From an uncultured Ruminococcus sp. (GTDB taxonomy: Bacteria; Bacillota; Clostridia; UBA1381), in assembly GCA_902796445.1 (NCBI GenBank), contig CADBPJ010000034.1:1-38680 (forward strand): a DNA stretch of 38,680 nt. The letters are read 5' to 3'. The notes beneath the pieces were generated by a model. That model was not told where the DNA came from and did no database searches. It saw only the letters and a program-made list of their open reading frames with translations. Every line of letters starts with the position of its first letter. The stretch's first letter is position 1. The translations under genes were made by a program, and so were the position numbers. Below are positions 16,970 to 24,723 of this stretch, piece by piece.

Positions 16970-17755
16970 TTATTGTGATTTTATACAATTCCAGAGATCA
17001 TCTAACTCCAAAAGAGTCATTTTTGTTATATCTTTTCCTTGTTCAATAGCTTTTTTCTCAAGTTTTTCAAAGCGAGAAATGAATTTATTTGATGCCTGAG
17101 ATAAAGCCGTTTCGGGGTCTGTACCTAAAAATCTGCCTAAATTTACAACAGAGAACAGTAAATCGCCGTATTCTTCTCGGATATGCTCATCATCTGACTC
17201 TTTTTGTGCTTCCTTGAGCTCGTCTATCTCCTCGTATACTTTTTTATATACGTCCTCGATATTGTCCCAATCAAAACCAAAGCCTCGTGCCTTTTTCTGG
17301 ATTTTTTCTGCACGCATAAGAGCAGGGAGATATTTTGGCACATCGTTTAATACACCTGTACAAGTGTCAATATTTTTTTCCTTTTTCTTATTCTTTTCCC
17401 AATTTGTCAATGCCTCCGCCGCATCTCCTGCCTTGTCCTCGCCAAAAACGTGGGTGTGGCGTGTTATAAGCTTTGTACAGATTTCCTTTACCACATCGTC
17501 AAAATTGAAAGCACCGCGCTCATCTGCAAGCTCTGAATGGAATACCACCTGCAAAAGCACGTCACCAAGCTCGTTTGCAAATGCTTTATCATCACCAAAA
17601 TCAAGTGCATCAATAGCCTCGTATGTTTCCTCTATCAGACTTTTTTTGATTGACTGATGTGTCTGCACCCTGTCCCAAGGACAGCCGTCAGGCTCACGTA
17701 ACCTTTTCATTATGGCAATAAGGTCATCTATTGTGTATTTTTCTTTTAATTGCAT
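16970..17755 (-). CDS. mazG: Nucleoside triphosphate pyrophosphohydrolase MazG
   Basis: House-cleaning enzyme that hydrolyses NTPs to NMP and pyrophosphate. The 261-residue protein has two MazG modules. The first shows LREPDGCPWDRVQTHQSIKK, LIEETYEAIDA and the Mg-binding FANELGDVLLQVVFHSEL. The second shows EEIDELKEAQ and EEYGDLLFSVVNLGRFL. The frame continues upstream, but ATG 17755 has GAGGG 8 nt before it. It corresponds to YabN of B. subtilis, though it lacks the N-terminal methylase-like domain of that protein. It heads the hup-rqcP-yabP cluster, downstream of the carbohydrate island. Confidence 0.94.
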   Translation of the reverse strand: MQLKEKYTIDDLIAIMKRLREPDGCPWDRVQTHQSIKKSLIEETYEAIDALDFGDDKAFANELGDVLLQVVFHSELADERGAFNFDDVVKEICTKLITRHTHVFGEDKAGDAAEALTNWEKNKKKEKNIDTCTGVLNDVPKYLPALMRAEKIQKKARGFGFDWDNIEDVYKKVYEEIDELKEAQKESDDEHIREEYGDLLFSVVNLGRFLGTDPETALSQASNKFISRFEKLEKKAIEQGKDITKMTLLELDDLWNCIKSQ

Positions 17756-17805
17756 CTTTTTATCCCTCTGTTCTATATTTTGTTGTGCTATCATAAGCCG
17801 ATATC

Positions 17806-17847
17806 AATAAACACAACCAATCCCAACAGGGTTTGGTTGTGTTTATT
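17806..17847. terminator. Bidirectional terminator-like hairpin between the SDR gene and mazG
   Basis: A perfect 15-bp stem (AATAAACACAACCAA at 17806-17820 with 17833-17847) plus three inner G-C pairs around AACA. It lies directly downstream of the SDR stop. T-rich ends follow on both strands. It closes the carbohydrate operon and separates it from mazG. Confidence 0.75.
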
Positions 17848-17850
17848 ATA

Positions 17851-18579
17851 TCACAGATGCATTCCGCCGTCAATAATTATATCTGTTCCTGTGATGTATC
17901 TGCCCTCATCCGAACACAGCAACAGTGTCGCCGGAGCTATATCCTCCGCTACTCCTGCATATCCACAAGGTATTTTTGAATACACCTTTGCTTTATACTC
18001 ATCATCACTCAGAGCCTCTTCGTTTCTCGGTGTGAGTATTACGCCGGGTGCAATGTTATTTACCGTTATTCCGAACTCCGCAAGCTCCCTTGCCATCGTC
18101 TGAACAAAATTCATCTGTGCCGACTTTGTCGCGGCATACACCATAAGCTGCGGATTTTGCTTGTACTGATTGACACTGCCGATCATCACAATTCTGCCAA
18201 ACCGCTGTTCCTTCATATGCGGCACATATTTCTCCGTAAGCTGCATTGTACTTCGTACATTTGTATTAAACTGACTCGCAAAATTCTCATCCGTAACGCT
18301 TTCAAGCCCGCCGCGTATCTGAACTGACGCATTAAGCACCAATATGTCAACATCGCCCGTCAGGTTGTACAGCTTTTCGGCACAGCCGCTCTCGGAGAGA
18401 TTTGCCATTACAGGCACTGAATTTTCTATTGTCGCACTTGCCTTTTCGCATTTCTCCATACTTGTCGCACCATGCACAAATACTTTAGCACCATACTCTG
18501 ACAGTGTTTTTGCAATGGCATAGCCAATCCCCTGCGTTGAGCCTGTCACGAGTGCGGTTTTTCCTGTTAAATTAAACAT
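17851..18579 (-). CDS. SDR-family sugar/alcohol dehydrogenase
   Basis: A 242-residue classical short-chain dehydrogenase/reductase. The NAD(P) glycine motif is TGSTQGIG, followed by LNASVQ (NNAG-like). The catalytic Ser is in IGSVNQYKQN, Tyr/Lys in YAATK, and the C-terminus is ITGTDIIIDGGMHL. GAGG precedes the ATG. It is the last gene of the carbohydrate operon. The neighbours (dehydratase, lactonase candidate, RraA-like aldolase) suggest it oxidises a sugar or a deoxy-keto acid, but the substrate cannot be read from the sequence. Its C-terminal coding region is clearly related to a second, truncated SDR tail at 20221-20280. Confidence 0.9.
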   Translation of the reverse strand: MFNLTGKTALVTGSTQGIGYAIAKTLSEYGAKVFVHGATSMEKCEKASATIENSVPVMANLSESGCAEKLYNLTGDVDILVLNASVQIRGGLESVTDENFASQFNTNVRSTMQLTEKYVPHMKEQRFGRIVMIGSVNQYKQNPQLMVYAATKSAQMNFVQTMARELAEFGITVNNIAPGVILTPRNEEALSDDEYKAKVYSKIPCGYAGVAEDIAPATLLLCSDEGRYITGTDIIIDGGMHL

Positions 18580-18602
18580 GATTAATTACCTCATAATTTA
18601 TA

Positions 18603-19511
18603 TTATAATGCCGACTGCGTATCGTTCGGGTCGCCGTTTATCGCAAGGTCATATTCAACCGACCAATCCAATCCACGGTACTCTGCCGCACGATCATCTG
18701 TTTCTATGAACTCCATAAGAAGATCAAGCATTTCCTTTGTCCATGTGTTTTTGTCTATCTGAGCAGTTGTGAATTTGTTAAGTGTTATCATCTCAAAGCC
18801 GAACAAATCCTTAACCTGTGTTTTTGCCGCATTTCCTACAACGTCAGCTACAAGATGTGAGGGTATAAATAAAACTCCGCCGCCTGCACCGAATACCACA
18901 TCACCGGGCAAGCAAATTGCATTACCTATTCTTGTTGCTGTGTTATAGCCTGTCATAATAAAATCACGGATAGGTGTTGGGTCAATACCACGATAGTAAA
19001 CCTGTGTATCGGGGACACGCTTCATCTGTTCAGTATCACGTATGCCTCCCCATACTACTGCACCTGCATTATCGCTCTTTGTCTTGTTCTTTAGTGCTGT
19101 TGTAAGGTTTCCGCCAAAAAATGTACCCTTATATATTTTGTCGTACATATCAATTACAGGAACATCCCATTCCATAAGATTATCCACTACCCATTGGTTA
19201 TATGTACCTGTCCTGTTTTCCGATCTGCCTATATCCTTTACCACCTCGTCAAGGTCAGGGCGGTATGGGCAGTATGTAGCAGTCACTGCACGTCCGATAA
19301 GCTTACGTCCGTCATCATGCAATGTGTGAAGTCTGCCCTCAAATTGGCTCTCATAGCCTAACACAAATATAGGCTTCCAAACCTCTTCAAGTGTAAGGTT
19401 GTTGAGTGCCTTAAGGTACTGTTCATCAACCTTCGGTCTGCCGTCAGGAAGTCTTTCACCCTTCCATTGCGGTGTTAATTTAATTATTTCTTCTCTGTCA
19501 TTAAAATGCAT
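18603..19511 (-). CDS. RraA-like family protein, probable sugar-acid aldolase/decarboxylase
   Basis: A 302-residue member of the RraA/4-hydroxy-4-methyl-2-oxoglutarate aldolase fold. Supporting motifs are GKLIGRAVTA-like substrate-loop residues (RKLIGRAVTATY), FFGGNLTTAL, the metal/substrate motif VVWGGIRDTEQ and the late PGDVVFGAGGGVLFIP. It is longer than RraA itself (about 160 residues), with extra N- and C-terminal segments, so it is not the RNase E regulator. The context beside an enolase-superfamily dehydratase suggests retro-aldol cleavage of a 2-keto-3-deoxy sugar acid. This is inference. GGAGGG precedes the ATG. Confidence 0.82.
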   Translation of the reverse strand: MHFNDREEIIKLTPQWKGERLPDGRPKVDEQYLKALNNLTLEEVWKPIFVLGYESQFEGRLHTLHDDGRKLIGRAVTATYCPYRPDLDEVVKDIGRSENRTGTYNQWVVDNLMEWDVPVIDMYDKIYKGTFFGGNLTTALKNKTKSDNAGAVVWGGIRDTEQMKRVPDTQVYYRGIDPTPIRDFIMTGYNTATRIGNAICLPGDVVFGAGGGVLFIPSHLVADVVGNAAKTQVKDLFGFEMITLNKFTTAQIDKNTWTKEMLDLLMEFIETDDRAAEYRGLDWSVEYDLAINGDPNDTQSAL

Positions 19512-19528
19512 TTGTATTTCCCTCCATA

Positions 19529-20209
19529 TTATCCATAGATATTTGAATCATTAAACTTATCTGATATTACATATGTATTTTTACTTGTATTATCCAACAA
19601 CCATTTGAAAACATCAGGATTTGAGTAGGTTTGTGTCCAAGCATTGTGGTCACAGTTTTCATAAACTGTAAGTCTTGCACATCCCCCACAGCTTGCTACA
19701 GCATCTATCATTTTCTTACTTTCCGACATATGTACAACTGTGTCACTATCGCCGTGAAATGCCCACACAGAAACGTTTTTCAACCTTTCTGCATTCCAAT
19801 ACATTCCTCCTCCACAAATTGGTACGATTGCCGCAAACAAAGTCGGACAACTCATTGCCATTTGCCACACTGCATAACCACCCATGCTTGCACCAATTGC
19901 GTAAAATCGCTTTTTATCAGTAAATCTCGCGTTATATATATTCTTTGTAAGTCTTATAACGCTTTCATAAATATCAAACCAGGTGTTTCTATTACAAAGC
20001 GGTGCAACTGTAATAAACGGGAAATGCTTATATGTGTCTGTTATTGAAAAAAATGGGTTTGCATATAATACATTTAAATCATCACCCCGTGTACCTGCAC
20101 CATGCATAAAAATTATAATCGGATATACTTTTGAGCAATCGTAATCATCGGGGTATCTTATTATATATTTTAAGTTTTCAAATGATTTTTCTTCTATTTT
20201 CATAGGCAT
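19529..20209 (-). CDS. Alpha/beta-hydrolase, probable carbohydrate esterase
   Basis: A 226-residue alpha/beta-hydrolase. The oxyanion region is IIIFMHGAGTRGDD, the nucleophile elbow GASMGGYAVW, the acid GDSDTVVHMSES and the histidine CDHNAWTQTY. There is no signal peptide, so it acts inside the cell. The layout matches PHB-depolymerase/feruloyl-esterase-like (CE1-type) enzymes. Next to the GH10 xylanase gene, removal of acetyl or hydroxycinnamoyl groups from imported xylo-oligosaccharides is plausible. A strong AAGGAGG overlaps the end of the SDR remnant. Confidence 0.82.
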   Translation of the reverse strand: MPMKIEEKSFENLKYIIRYPDDYDCSKVYPIIIFMHGAGTRGDDLNVLYANPFFSITDTYKHFPFITVAPLCNRNTWFDIYESVIRLTKNIYNARFTDKKRFYAIGASMGGYAVWQMAMSCPTLFAAIVPICGGGMYWNAERLKNVSVWAFHGDSDTVVHMSESKKMIDAVASCGGCARLTVYENCDHNAWTQTYSNPDVFKWLLDNTSKNTYVISDKFNDSNIYG

Positions 20210-20220
20210 TTTTATCCTCC

Positions 20221-20280
20221 TTATAACCTCATTCCACCACCAACAACTATATCGCTACCTGTGATGATCCTGTAACTAAA
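20221..20280 (-). pseudogene. Truncated C-terminal tail of an SDR dehydrogenase
   Basis: Twenty codons including TAA, read on the minus strand, give FSYRIITGSDIVVGGGMRL. This matches the C-terminal signature of SDR enzymes and aligns with the intact gene at 17851 (YITGTDIIIDGGMHL). There is no upstream SDR body: the MBL gene stop is 12 nt before it, separated by an A-rich run on the minus strand. The TAA is fused to the AAGGAGG site of the esterase gene. This looks like the residue of a deletion that removed a whole SDR gene from the operon. Confidence 0.8.
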
Positions 20281-20292
20281 GTTTTTTTTCTT

Positions 20293-20976
20293 TCAAATCA
20301 AACACCCGTACTTCACCTCATACTCTTTATTGTGTTCCATTACAAATGAATTTTCAACTTTAAATTTTCTCGGATCTTCGGAATTGCTTTCAAACATATC
20401 ATAATGATTAGGAACAGCTGTCTTTGGTGAAATCATCTTCGTGATTTTTATTGCCTCGTCAACATTCATATTTCCCAATTTGCCATTTATACAGATAAAA
20501 AGTATGTCACATTTAACTTTAGCAAGCTTTTCGTTATACAGTGTGTCACTTGTAAAATACAATGTGTTCCCGCTATGCTTTACCACAACGCCTATTGCGG
20601 GAACAGTATGGTCGGCATATACCGCTTCTACCTCAAAATTACCGATTTTGACAGTTGAACCCATATCAAATGCATTATATCCTTTTACGCCCAGATTTTC
20701 AAGTGTTTCTTTGCAATCTGTCGGTGCGTAAAAATCTATTCCGTCCGTATTCATCTCCTCAATTAAATCCACATCCACATGGTCAAGGTGATTATGTGTG
20801 CATATAAATGCATCTGCCTTTATGTCCCGTGCCGAAACGGGCGCGGGAACCATTCGTTCCCGCCCCGCAACACGGTTTACGCAGTCTGATAAATACGGGT
20901 CTATGTATATTATTGTGTCATCATCACTTAAGATGTAACCGCTTTGTCCTATCCAACGTATTTTCAAATTATTCAT
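20293..20976 (-). CDS. Metallo-beta-lactamase-fold hydrolase (UlaG-like, lactonase candidate)
   Basis: A 227-residue MBL-fold protein. The metal motif is THNHLDHVD (HxHxDH), with later ligand regions VYADHTVPA, FTSDTLYN and PNHYDMFE. The short form and the start IRWIGQSGYIL resemble the UlaG (L-ascorbate-6-phosphate lactonase) group. It lies downstream of the GH10 gene by 15 nt and, in a sugar-acid operon, would suit a sugar-lactone hydrolase. UlaG-like proteins are often only annotated as metal-dependent hydrolases, so substrate and chemistry remain unproved. GGGAG precedes the ATG. Confidence 0.83.
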   Translation of the reverse strand: MNNLKIRWIGQSGYILSDDDTIIYIDPYLSDCVNRVAGRERMVPAPVSARDIKADAFICTHNHLDHVDVDLIEEMNTDGIDFYAPTDCKETLENLGVKGYNAFDMGSTVKIGNFEVEAVYADHTVPAIGVVVKHSGNTLYFTSDTLYNEKLAKVKCDILFICINGKLGNMNVDEAIKITKMISPKTAVPNHYDMFESNSEDPRKFKVENSFVMEHNKEYEVKYGCLI

Positions 20977-20991
20977 TCTACACAGCTCCCT

Positions 20992-22296
20992 TTAAAGCGT
21001 CACTTCCATATTATCCTTATCAAGAACAACCGTATGCTTTTCTATACCTGATGCAGTTTCAATTTCAATTTCATACTCGCCGTAAAAGCCTCTGAATGAA
21101 TACTCACCGTTTTTCGTCTCTGCATCTATGTTCGTTTTCCATTCGTGGTTTATCAGGCGGTCAAGAGCTTCATATGCAGGTTTTTTAGTCATATCAAAAT
21201 GTACAAGTCCTCCGGCATACATATTTTCGCCGTCCTCCGAGCCGAGTGGAGCGTATGCAGCATAACCATCTACAAGATTCCACCAGACTATACTTTTCAT
21301 ATTCTTTGTAGCAAACCATGTTGTGTAGAGTGTTTCTGCTATTTCTGCCTGAATTTCCTCATTCTGCGGAATTTTTCCTGAATAACTCGGAATAGTGATT
21401 TCAGAAATATGCATAGGCAGATTATATGAATCGTATATATCAAGTATTTCCATCATGTACTCGGCATTTAAGAATGTTTCATTCCCCTCAAATGCTTCGG
21501 CAGTCTGGAATATATGATACTGCAATCCTATTTCATCAATCGGCAAGCCTTTTCGTATAAACTCCTTAAGCTGCATATTAAACGCCATATATTTCCCTTC
21601 TGAATAATAATCGCGCCATATTGCTTCATTGGTTTCGTTTAGTATTTTGATGTTATTCTTAAAGTATTTTCCGCCCAATTCAAGACCAATCTCGTCATAG
21701 TTTTCAAAAAGCGCCTTTTTGCCCCATCTGTAATTTGATGCCGATTCATTCACAATGTCAAACGATGGGATGATGTCGCCATAACGCTCCGCAATCTCTT
21801 TGAATCGTCTTTCGAGTATGCGTTTTCTGTCCTCACTACCATACTTACTCAGCCATTGCGGCACAAAGTTATTCCATACAAGGCAATGTCCCTTAGGCTC
21901 TATTCCGTATTGGCGGCAAAAGTCAATGACAATATCAGGTGCAGGACGTCTGTAAATATTCTCACTATCCTTACTAAATCTCACTTTCCCCTCCTCAGGT
22001 TCAAGATCGGACCAATAAAATGGAACAACTGCCTGATTGAATAGATTTGTGAATAAGCTTTTAAATTTTTCTTCTTTTTCAGGCGCTTCAAAGCTGTTGA
22101 GCATAAAAGCGGTACATCCAAACAAAAATTTATGTTTTGTCTGGTGTATGTGTACCTTCTTCACATCGTCTGTAAAATTCAGTTTAAAGCTTCCCTTACG
22201 GTATTGTTCTATACCTTCCCTGTTTCTTTTATCAAGTTTTTCTTTATTTTCAATATAACTCTTTAATACTTTTTCTCTATCGAAAGCTATGTTCAT
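20992..22296 (-). CDS. Intracellular GH10 endo-1,4-beta-xylanase
   Basis: Cleaves beta-1,4-xylan backbones or xylo-oligosaccharides with retention. The 434-residue protein carries the GH10 hallmarks KGHCLVWNNFVPQWL, FDIVNES (acid/base Glu, about 184), GLQYHIF and HISEITIP (nucleophile Glu, about 299), and WWNLVDG. No signal peptide or binding module is seen, so it probably trims imported oligosaccharides. About 60 N-terminal residues form an extra helical/beta segment, and about 60 C-terminal residues look like a small beta-domain (SFRGFYGEYEIEIE). Start chosen at ATG 22296, after GGTGA; an ATG four codons earlier is fused to AAAGGA. It lies downstream of the enolase-superfamily gene, with a hairpin between. 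Confidence 0.92.
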   Translation of the reverse strand: MNIAFDREKVLKSYIENKEKLDKRNREGIEQYRKGSFKLNFTDDVKKVHIHQTKHKFLFGCTAFMLNSFEAPEKEEKFKSLFTNLFNQAVVPFYWSDLEPEEGKVRFSKDSENIYRRPAPDIVIDFCRQYGIEPKGHCLVWNNFVPQWLSKYGSEDRKRILERRFKEIAERYGDIIPSFDIVNESASNYRWGKKALFENYDEIGLELGGKYFKNNIKILNETNEAIWRDYYSEGKYMAFNMQLKEFIRKGLPIDEIGLQYHIFQTAEAFEGNETFLNAEYMMEILDIYDSYNLPMHISEITIPSYSGKIPQNEEIQAEIAETLYTTWFATKNMKSIVWWNLVDGYAAYAPLGSEDGENMYAGGLVHFDMTKKPAYEALDRLINHEWKTNIDAETKNGEYSFRGFYGEYEIEIETASGIEKHTVVLDKDNMEVTL

Positions 22297-22337
22297 TTTT
22301 ATCACCATTCCTTTAATTATAAGACTGATTTGGTTGC

Positions 22338-22380
22338 TCGTCTATGTATGCAAGCGATCGCAGGCATGCATGATGGACGA
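22338..22380. repeat. Intergenic hairpin between the dehydratase and xylanase genes
   Basis: TCGTCTATGTATGC (22338-22351) pairs imperfectly with 22364-22380, with the self-complementary GCGATCGC (22354-22361) towards the loop. No T run follows in the operon direction. A role in mRNA processing or in stabilising one part of the transcript is possible; it does not look like a full terminator. Confidence 0.5.
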
Positions 22381-22394
22381 TTTTATCCACGCAA

Positions 22395-23741
22395 TTAGCT
22401 CCACTCACGATCGTTTGCCCACTCTAAATCCCATTGTGTGGTAGGTTCCCACTGTCCCGGGTACTTGTCATGGATGTGCTGTGCAATAAGCTCCTCGTTA
22501 AGCTCATCTATACCGAGACCAGGCTTATCAGGAACATTAACGAATCCGTCCTTAAATAGCGGATTGTCAATACCGATTGCAAGGTCATTCCACCAAGGAA
22601 TATCAATCGAATGGAACTCAACTGCCAATACATTCTGCACAGCCGCCGCACAATGAATTGCACCCATCATAGCTATCGGGCTTTCTGCCATATGTATTGC
22701 CATCGCAACGCCGTACCTGTCACACATATCACCAAGCTTCTTCATTTCTAATGCACCGCCGACTGTAAGAAGGTCAGGATGAACAACCGATACACCGCCA
22801 CATTCCATAAGCGGACGGAAGTTTTCTGAAAGATAAATATCCTCGCCTGTACAGATAGGCACGTTGCAGGCATGTGCAATTTTCTCATAATGCTTTGTGT
22901 AATGCCAAGGTGCAATGTCCTCAATCCACGCAATATTATACTTTTCAAGACGTTTTGCAAACATAATACAGTCTTCAATAGCAATATGTCCGAAATGATC
23001 TATTGCAAGCGGTACTTCATAACCGATTACATCACGTACCTCTTTTACGTAGTTTTCAAGAACGTCCATACCTTTTTGTGTTAAATGTATGCCTGTTGCG
23101 TGATGCGGTATTGTAAATGTTTCGTAGTTCTTACCAAGCATCATATCCATATCTATTGAACCGCCCTGATGAAGAATGGCTTTCATAGAATATTTCTTTA
23201 TGTCCTCCAAAAAGCCTATGGGTGCGTTAAGACAACCCGGCTCATCAAGCAGATGTTCTATTCCCAAGTCCATTTTAAGGAATGTAAAGCCCTGCTCCAT
23301 ACGCTTTTTAAGAGCATATCCCATATCTGTTCCTGTGTGCTTACCATCAACATCAGTATCACAGTATACTCTTACCTTGTCACGGAACTTACCGCCAAGC
23401 ATTTGCCATAGCGGAACACCCCATGCCTTACCTGCCAGATCCCACATTGCAAGCTCAAGACCCGATACGCCGCCACCTTGACGTGAATGTCCGCCAAACT
23501 GCTTTATTCTGCGGAATATCTTATCCACGTTACATGGGTTTTCACCGATAAGTCTTGACTTTAGCATAAGTGCATACGTTGCACTTGATGCATCTCTTAC
23601 CTCACCGTAGCCGACAATGCCCTGGTTTGTATAAACCTTGATAAGCGGACAATGCTTCGGTGCACCATTGATATTACAGACTCTTATGTCTGTTATTTTC
23701 AGCTGTGACGGCTCCGATGAACGATTTAAATTGATTTCCAT
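22395..23741 (-). CDS. Enolase-superfamily sugar-acid dehydratase (mandelate racemase/ManD-like)
   Basis: A 448-residue enolase-superfamily enzyme, expected to dehydrate an aldonic or uronic-derived acid to a 2-keto-3-deoxy acid. The N-terminal capping domain (to about 125) ends in GLELAMWDLAGKAWGVPLW. The barrel shows the metal ligands LAIDHFGH (Asp), AWIEDI (Glu) and CTGEDIYL (Glu), then VVHPDLLTVGG and AIHMAES. The C-terminal, aromatic-rich ending (PTTQWDLEWANDREWS) is typical of the dehydratase branch. The exact sugar acid is not readable. It is the first gene of the carbohydrate operon, with GGAGG before the ATG, and is divergent from the AraC-type regulator. Confidence 0.88.
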   Translation of the reverse strand: MEINLNRSSEPSQLKITDIRVCNINGAPKHCPLIKVYTNQGIVGYGEVRDASSATYALMLKSRLIGENPCNVDKIFRRIKQFGGHSRQGGGVSGLELAMWDLAGKAWGVPLWQMLGGKFRDKVRVYCDTDVDGKHTGTDMGYALKKRMEQGFTFLKMDLGIEHLLDEPGCLNAPIGFLEDIKKYSMKAILHQGGSIDMDMMLGKNYETFTIPHHATGIHLTQKGMDVLENYVKEVRDVIGYEVPLAIDHFGHIAIEDCIMFAKRLEKYNIAWIEDIAPWHYTKHYEKIAHACNVPICTGEDIYLSENFRPLMECGGVSVVHPDLLTVGGALEMKKLGDMCDRYGVAMAIHMAESPIAMMGAIHCAAAVQNVLAVEFHSIDIPWWNDLAIGIDNPLFKDGFVNVPDKPGLGIDELNEELIAQHIHDKYPGQWEPTTQWDLEWANDREWS

Positions 23742-23754
23742 TTAAAATTCCTCC

Positions 23755-23783
23755 TTGACATAAAGTAAAGCTTGTGCTATACT
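23755..23783 (+). promoter_or_regulatory. Promoter of the AraC-type regulator
   Basis: TTGACA (23755-23760), 17-nt spacer, TATACT (23778-23783). A near-consensus sigma-A promoter firing rightwards; it overlaps the ribosome-binding region of the divergent dehydratase gene. The leader to the regulator ATG is about 88 nt. Confidence 0.8.
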
Positions 23784-23787
23784 TTTC

Positions 23788-23809
23788 TTGTGAAATCATA
23801 TTATCACAA
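23788..23809. promoter_or_regulatory. Candidate operator: TTGTGA-N10-TCACAA
   Basis: A perfect 6-bp inverted repeat with a 10-nt AT-rich spacer. It covers the start region of the rightward promoter and the -10 of the leftward operon promoter, so one bound regulator could control both. It resembles a CRP half-site pair but with wider spacing. The binder may be the adjacent AraC-type protein or a global regulator. Confidence 0.5.
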
Positions 23810-23827
23810 CTTACTTGTTATATTCAA
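23798..23827 (-). promoter_or_regulatory. Probable promoter of the carbohydrate operon
   Basis: Minus-strand TTGAAT (23827-23822), 18-nt spacer, TAATAT (23803-23798). It is weaker than consensus, as expected for an activator-dependent catabolic operon, and overlaps the inverted repeat 23788-23809. Confidence 0.5.
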
Positions 23828-23877
23828 GCTATATATTACGATATTTGTCCACTATTTTACGATTTAGAGGCTTTAAT

Positions 23878-24717
23878 ATGAGATATGACGAATTAATTTT
23901 ATACGATAATACAAATATTCCGTACATAAAAACCTTTCATTCCAGCGTTCTGCCCACAAAACGCACCTATAATGCACACCACCATACAGAGTGCGAGCTG
24001 TCTGTTTTTATTGACGGAGAGGGTATATACACAGTTGGCAGTAAGGAATATACGTTTAAGCCTTTAGACGTTTTCTTGTTCGGAAGCAATGAAGAACATT
24101 GTATAACCGTTATTGATAAGGAAATAAATCTTTTAAACGTGCAGTTTGAACCACGCATATTATGGGAGCGTTCGGAGAATATAGAGCTTCTTAATCTCTT
24201 CTCATCACGAAACAAGCAGTTCAAAAACATGTTTGACAGTAACGATAAAACACTTTCAAACCTTATACTATCTCTCGAAAATGAAATCAGAAATAAAAAT
24301 ATCGGATATAAAATACAAGCAAAGTATCTCCTGCTTTCAGCATTGATACACATTATGAGAAATTATCCGTATACGCAAAAGGGCACCACCCTTTCAGGCG
24401 GCAATACCACCGAACAGCTTAAGCGTGCTATGCTTTATATTGATGATAATCTTGAAAACCGAATTACTTTGAAAGATATTTCAGATGTTGCCTGTATGAC
24501 ACAGACTTATTTTTCGTCCGTCTTTAAAAAATTCAATGGCATTTCACCTTGGGAATATATCACCATAAAACGTGTGGAGATGGCAATAAATCTGCTTAAA
24601 ACAAATAATATGTCAAAGCTTGAAATAGCCGAGAGGTGCGGCTTTTCAAGCTCCTCAAATTTTTACAAGGCATTTTTAAAAATAACAGGTAAGCACCCAA
24701 AGGATTTTTGCAAGTGA
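23878..24717 (+). CDS. AraC-family transcriptional regulator
   Basis: A 279-residue regulator. The N-terminal cupin-like sensing domain shows YNAHHHTECELSVFIDGEG and KPLDVFLFGSNEEHCI. A helical linker follows, then two C-terminal helix-turn-helix motifs: ITLKDISDVACMTQTYFSSV with FKKFNGISPWEYI, and SKLEIAERCGFSSSSNFYKA with FLKITGKHPKDF. It is divergent from the dehydratase gene, so it most likely activates the carbohydrate operon in response to a sugar or sugar acid. The frame opens 21 codons earlier, but ATG 23878 follows AGAGG at 7 nt. It converges with the SGNH gene with only 6 nt between stops. Confidence 0.93.
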   Translation: MRYDELILYDNTNIPYIKTFHSSVLPTKRTYNAHHHTECELSVFIDGEGIYTVGSKEYTFKPLDVFLFGSNEEHCITVIDKEINLLNVQFEPRILWERSENIELLNLFSSRNKQFKNMFDSNDKTLSNLILSLENEIRNKNIGYKIQAKYLLLSALIHIMRNYPYTQKGTTLSGGNTTEQLKRAMLYIDDNLENRITLKDISDVACMTQTYFSSVFKKFNGISPWEYITIKRVEMAINLLKTNNMSKLEIAERCGFSSSSNFYKAFLKITGKHPKDFCK

Positions 24718-24723
24718 ATTTTT

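Noticed and set aside
18603-19511. RNase E inhibitor RraA
   Set aside because: The protein is nearly twice the length of RraA, lies in a sugar operon, and has the aldolase-type metal/substrate motif; the RraA name reflects the fold only.
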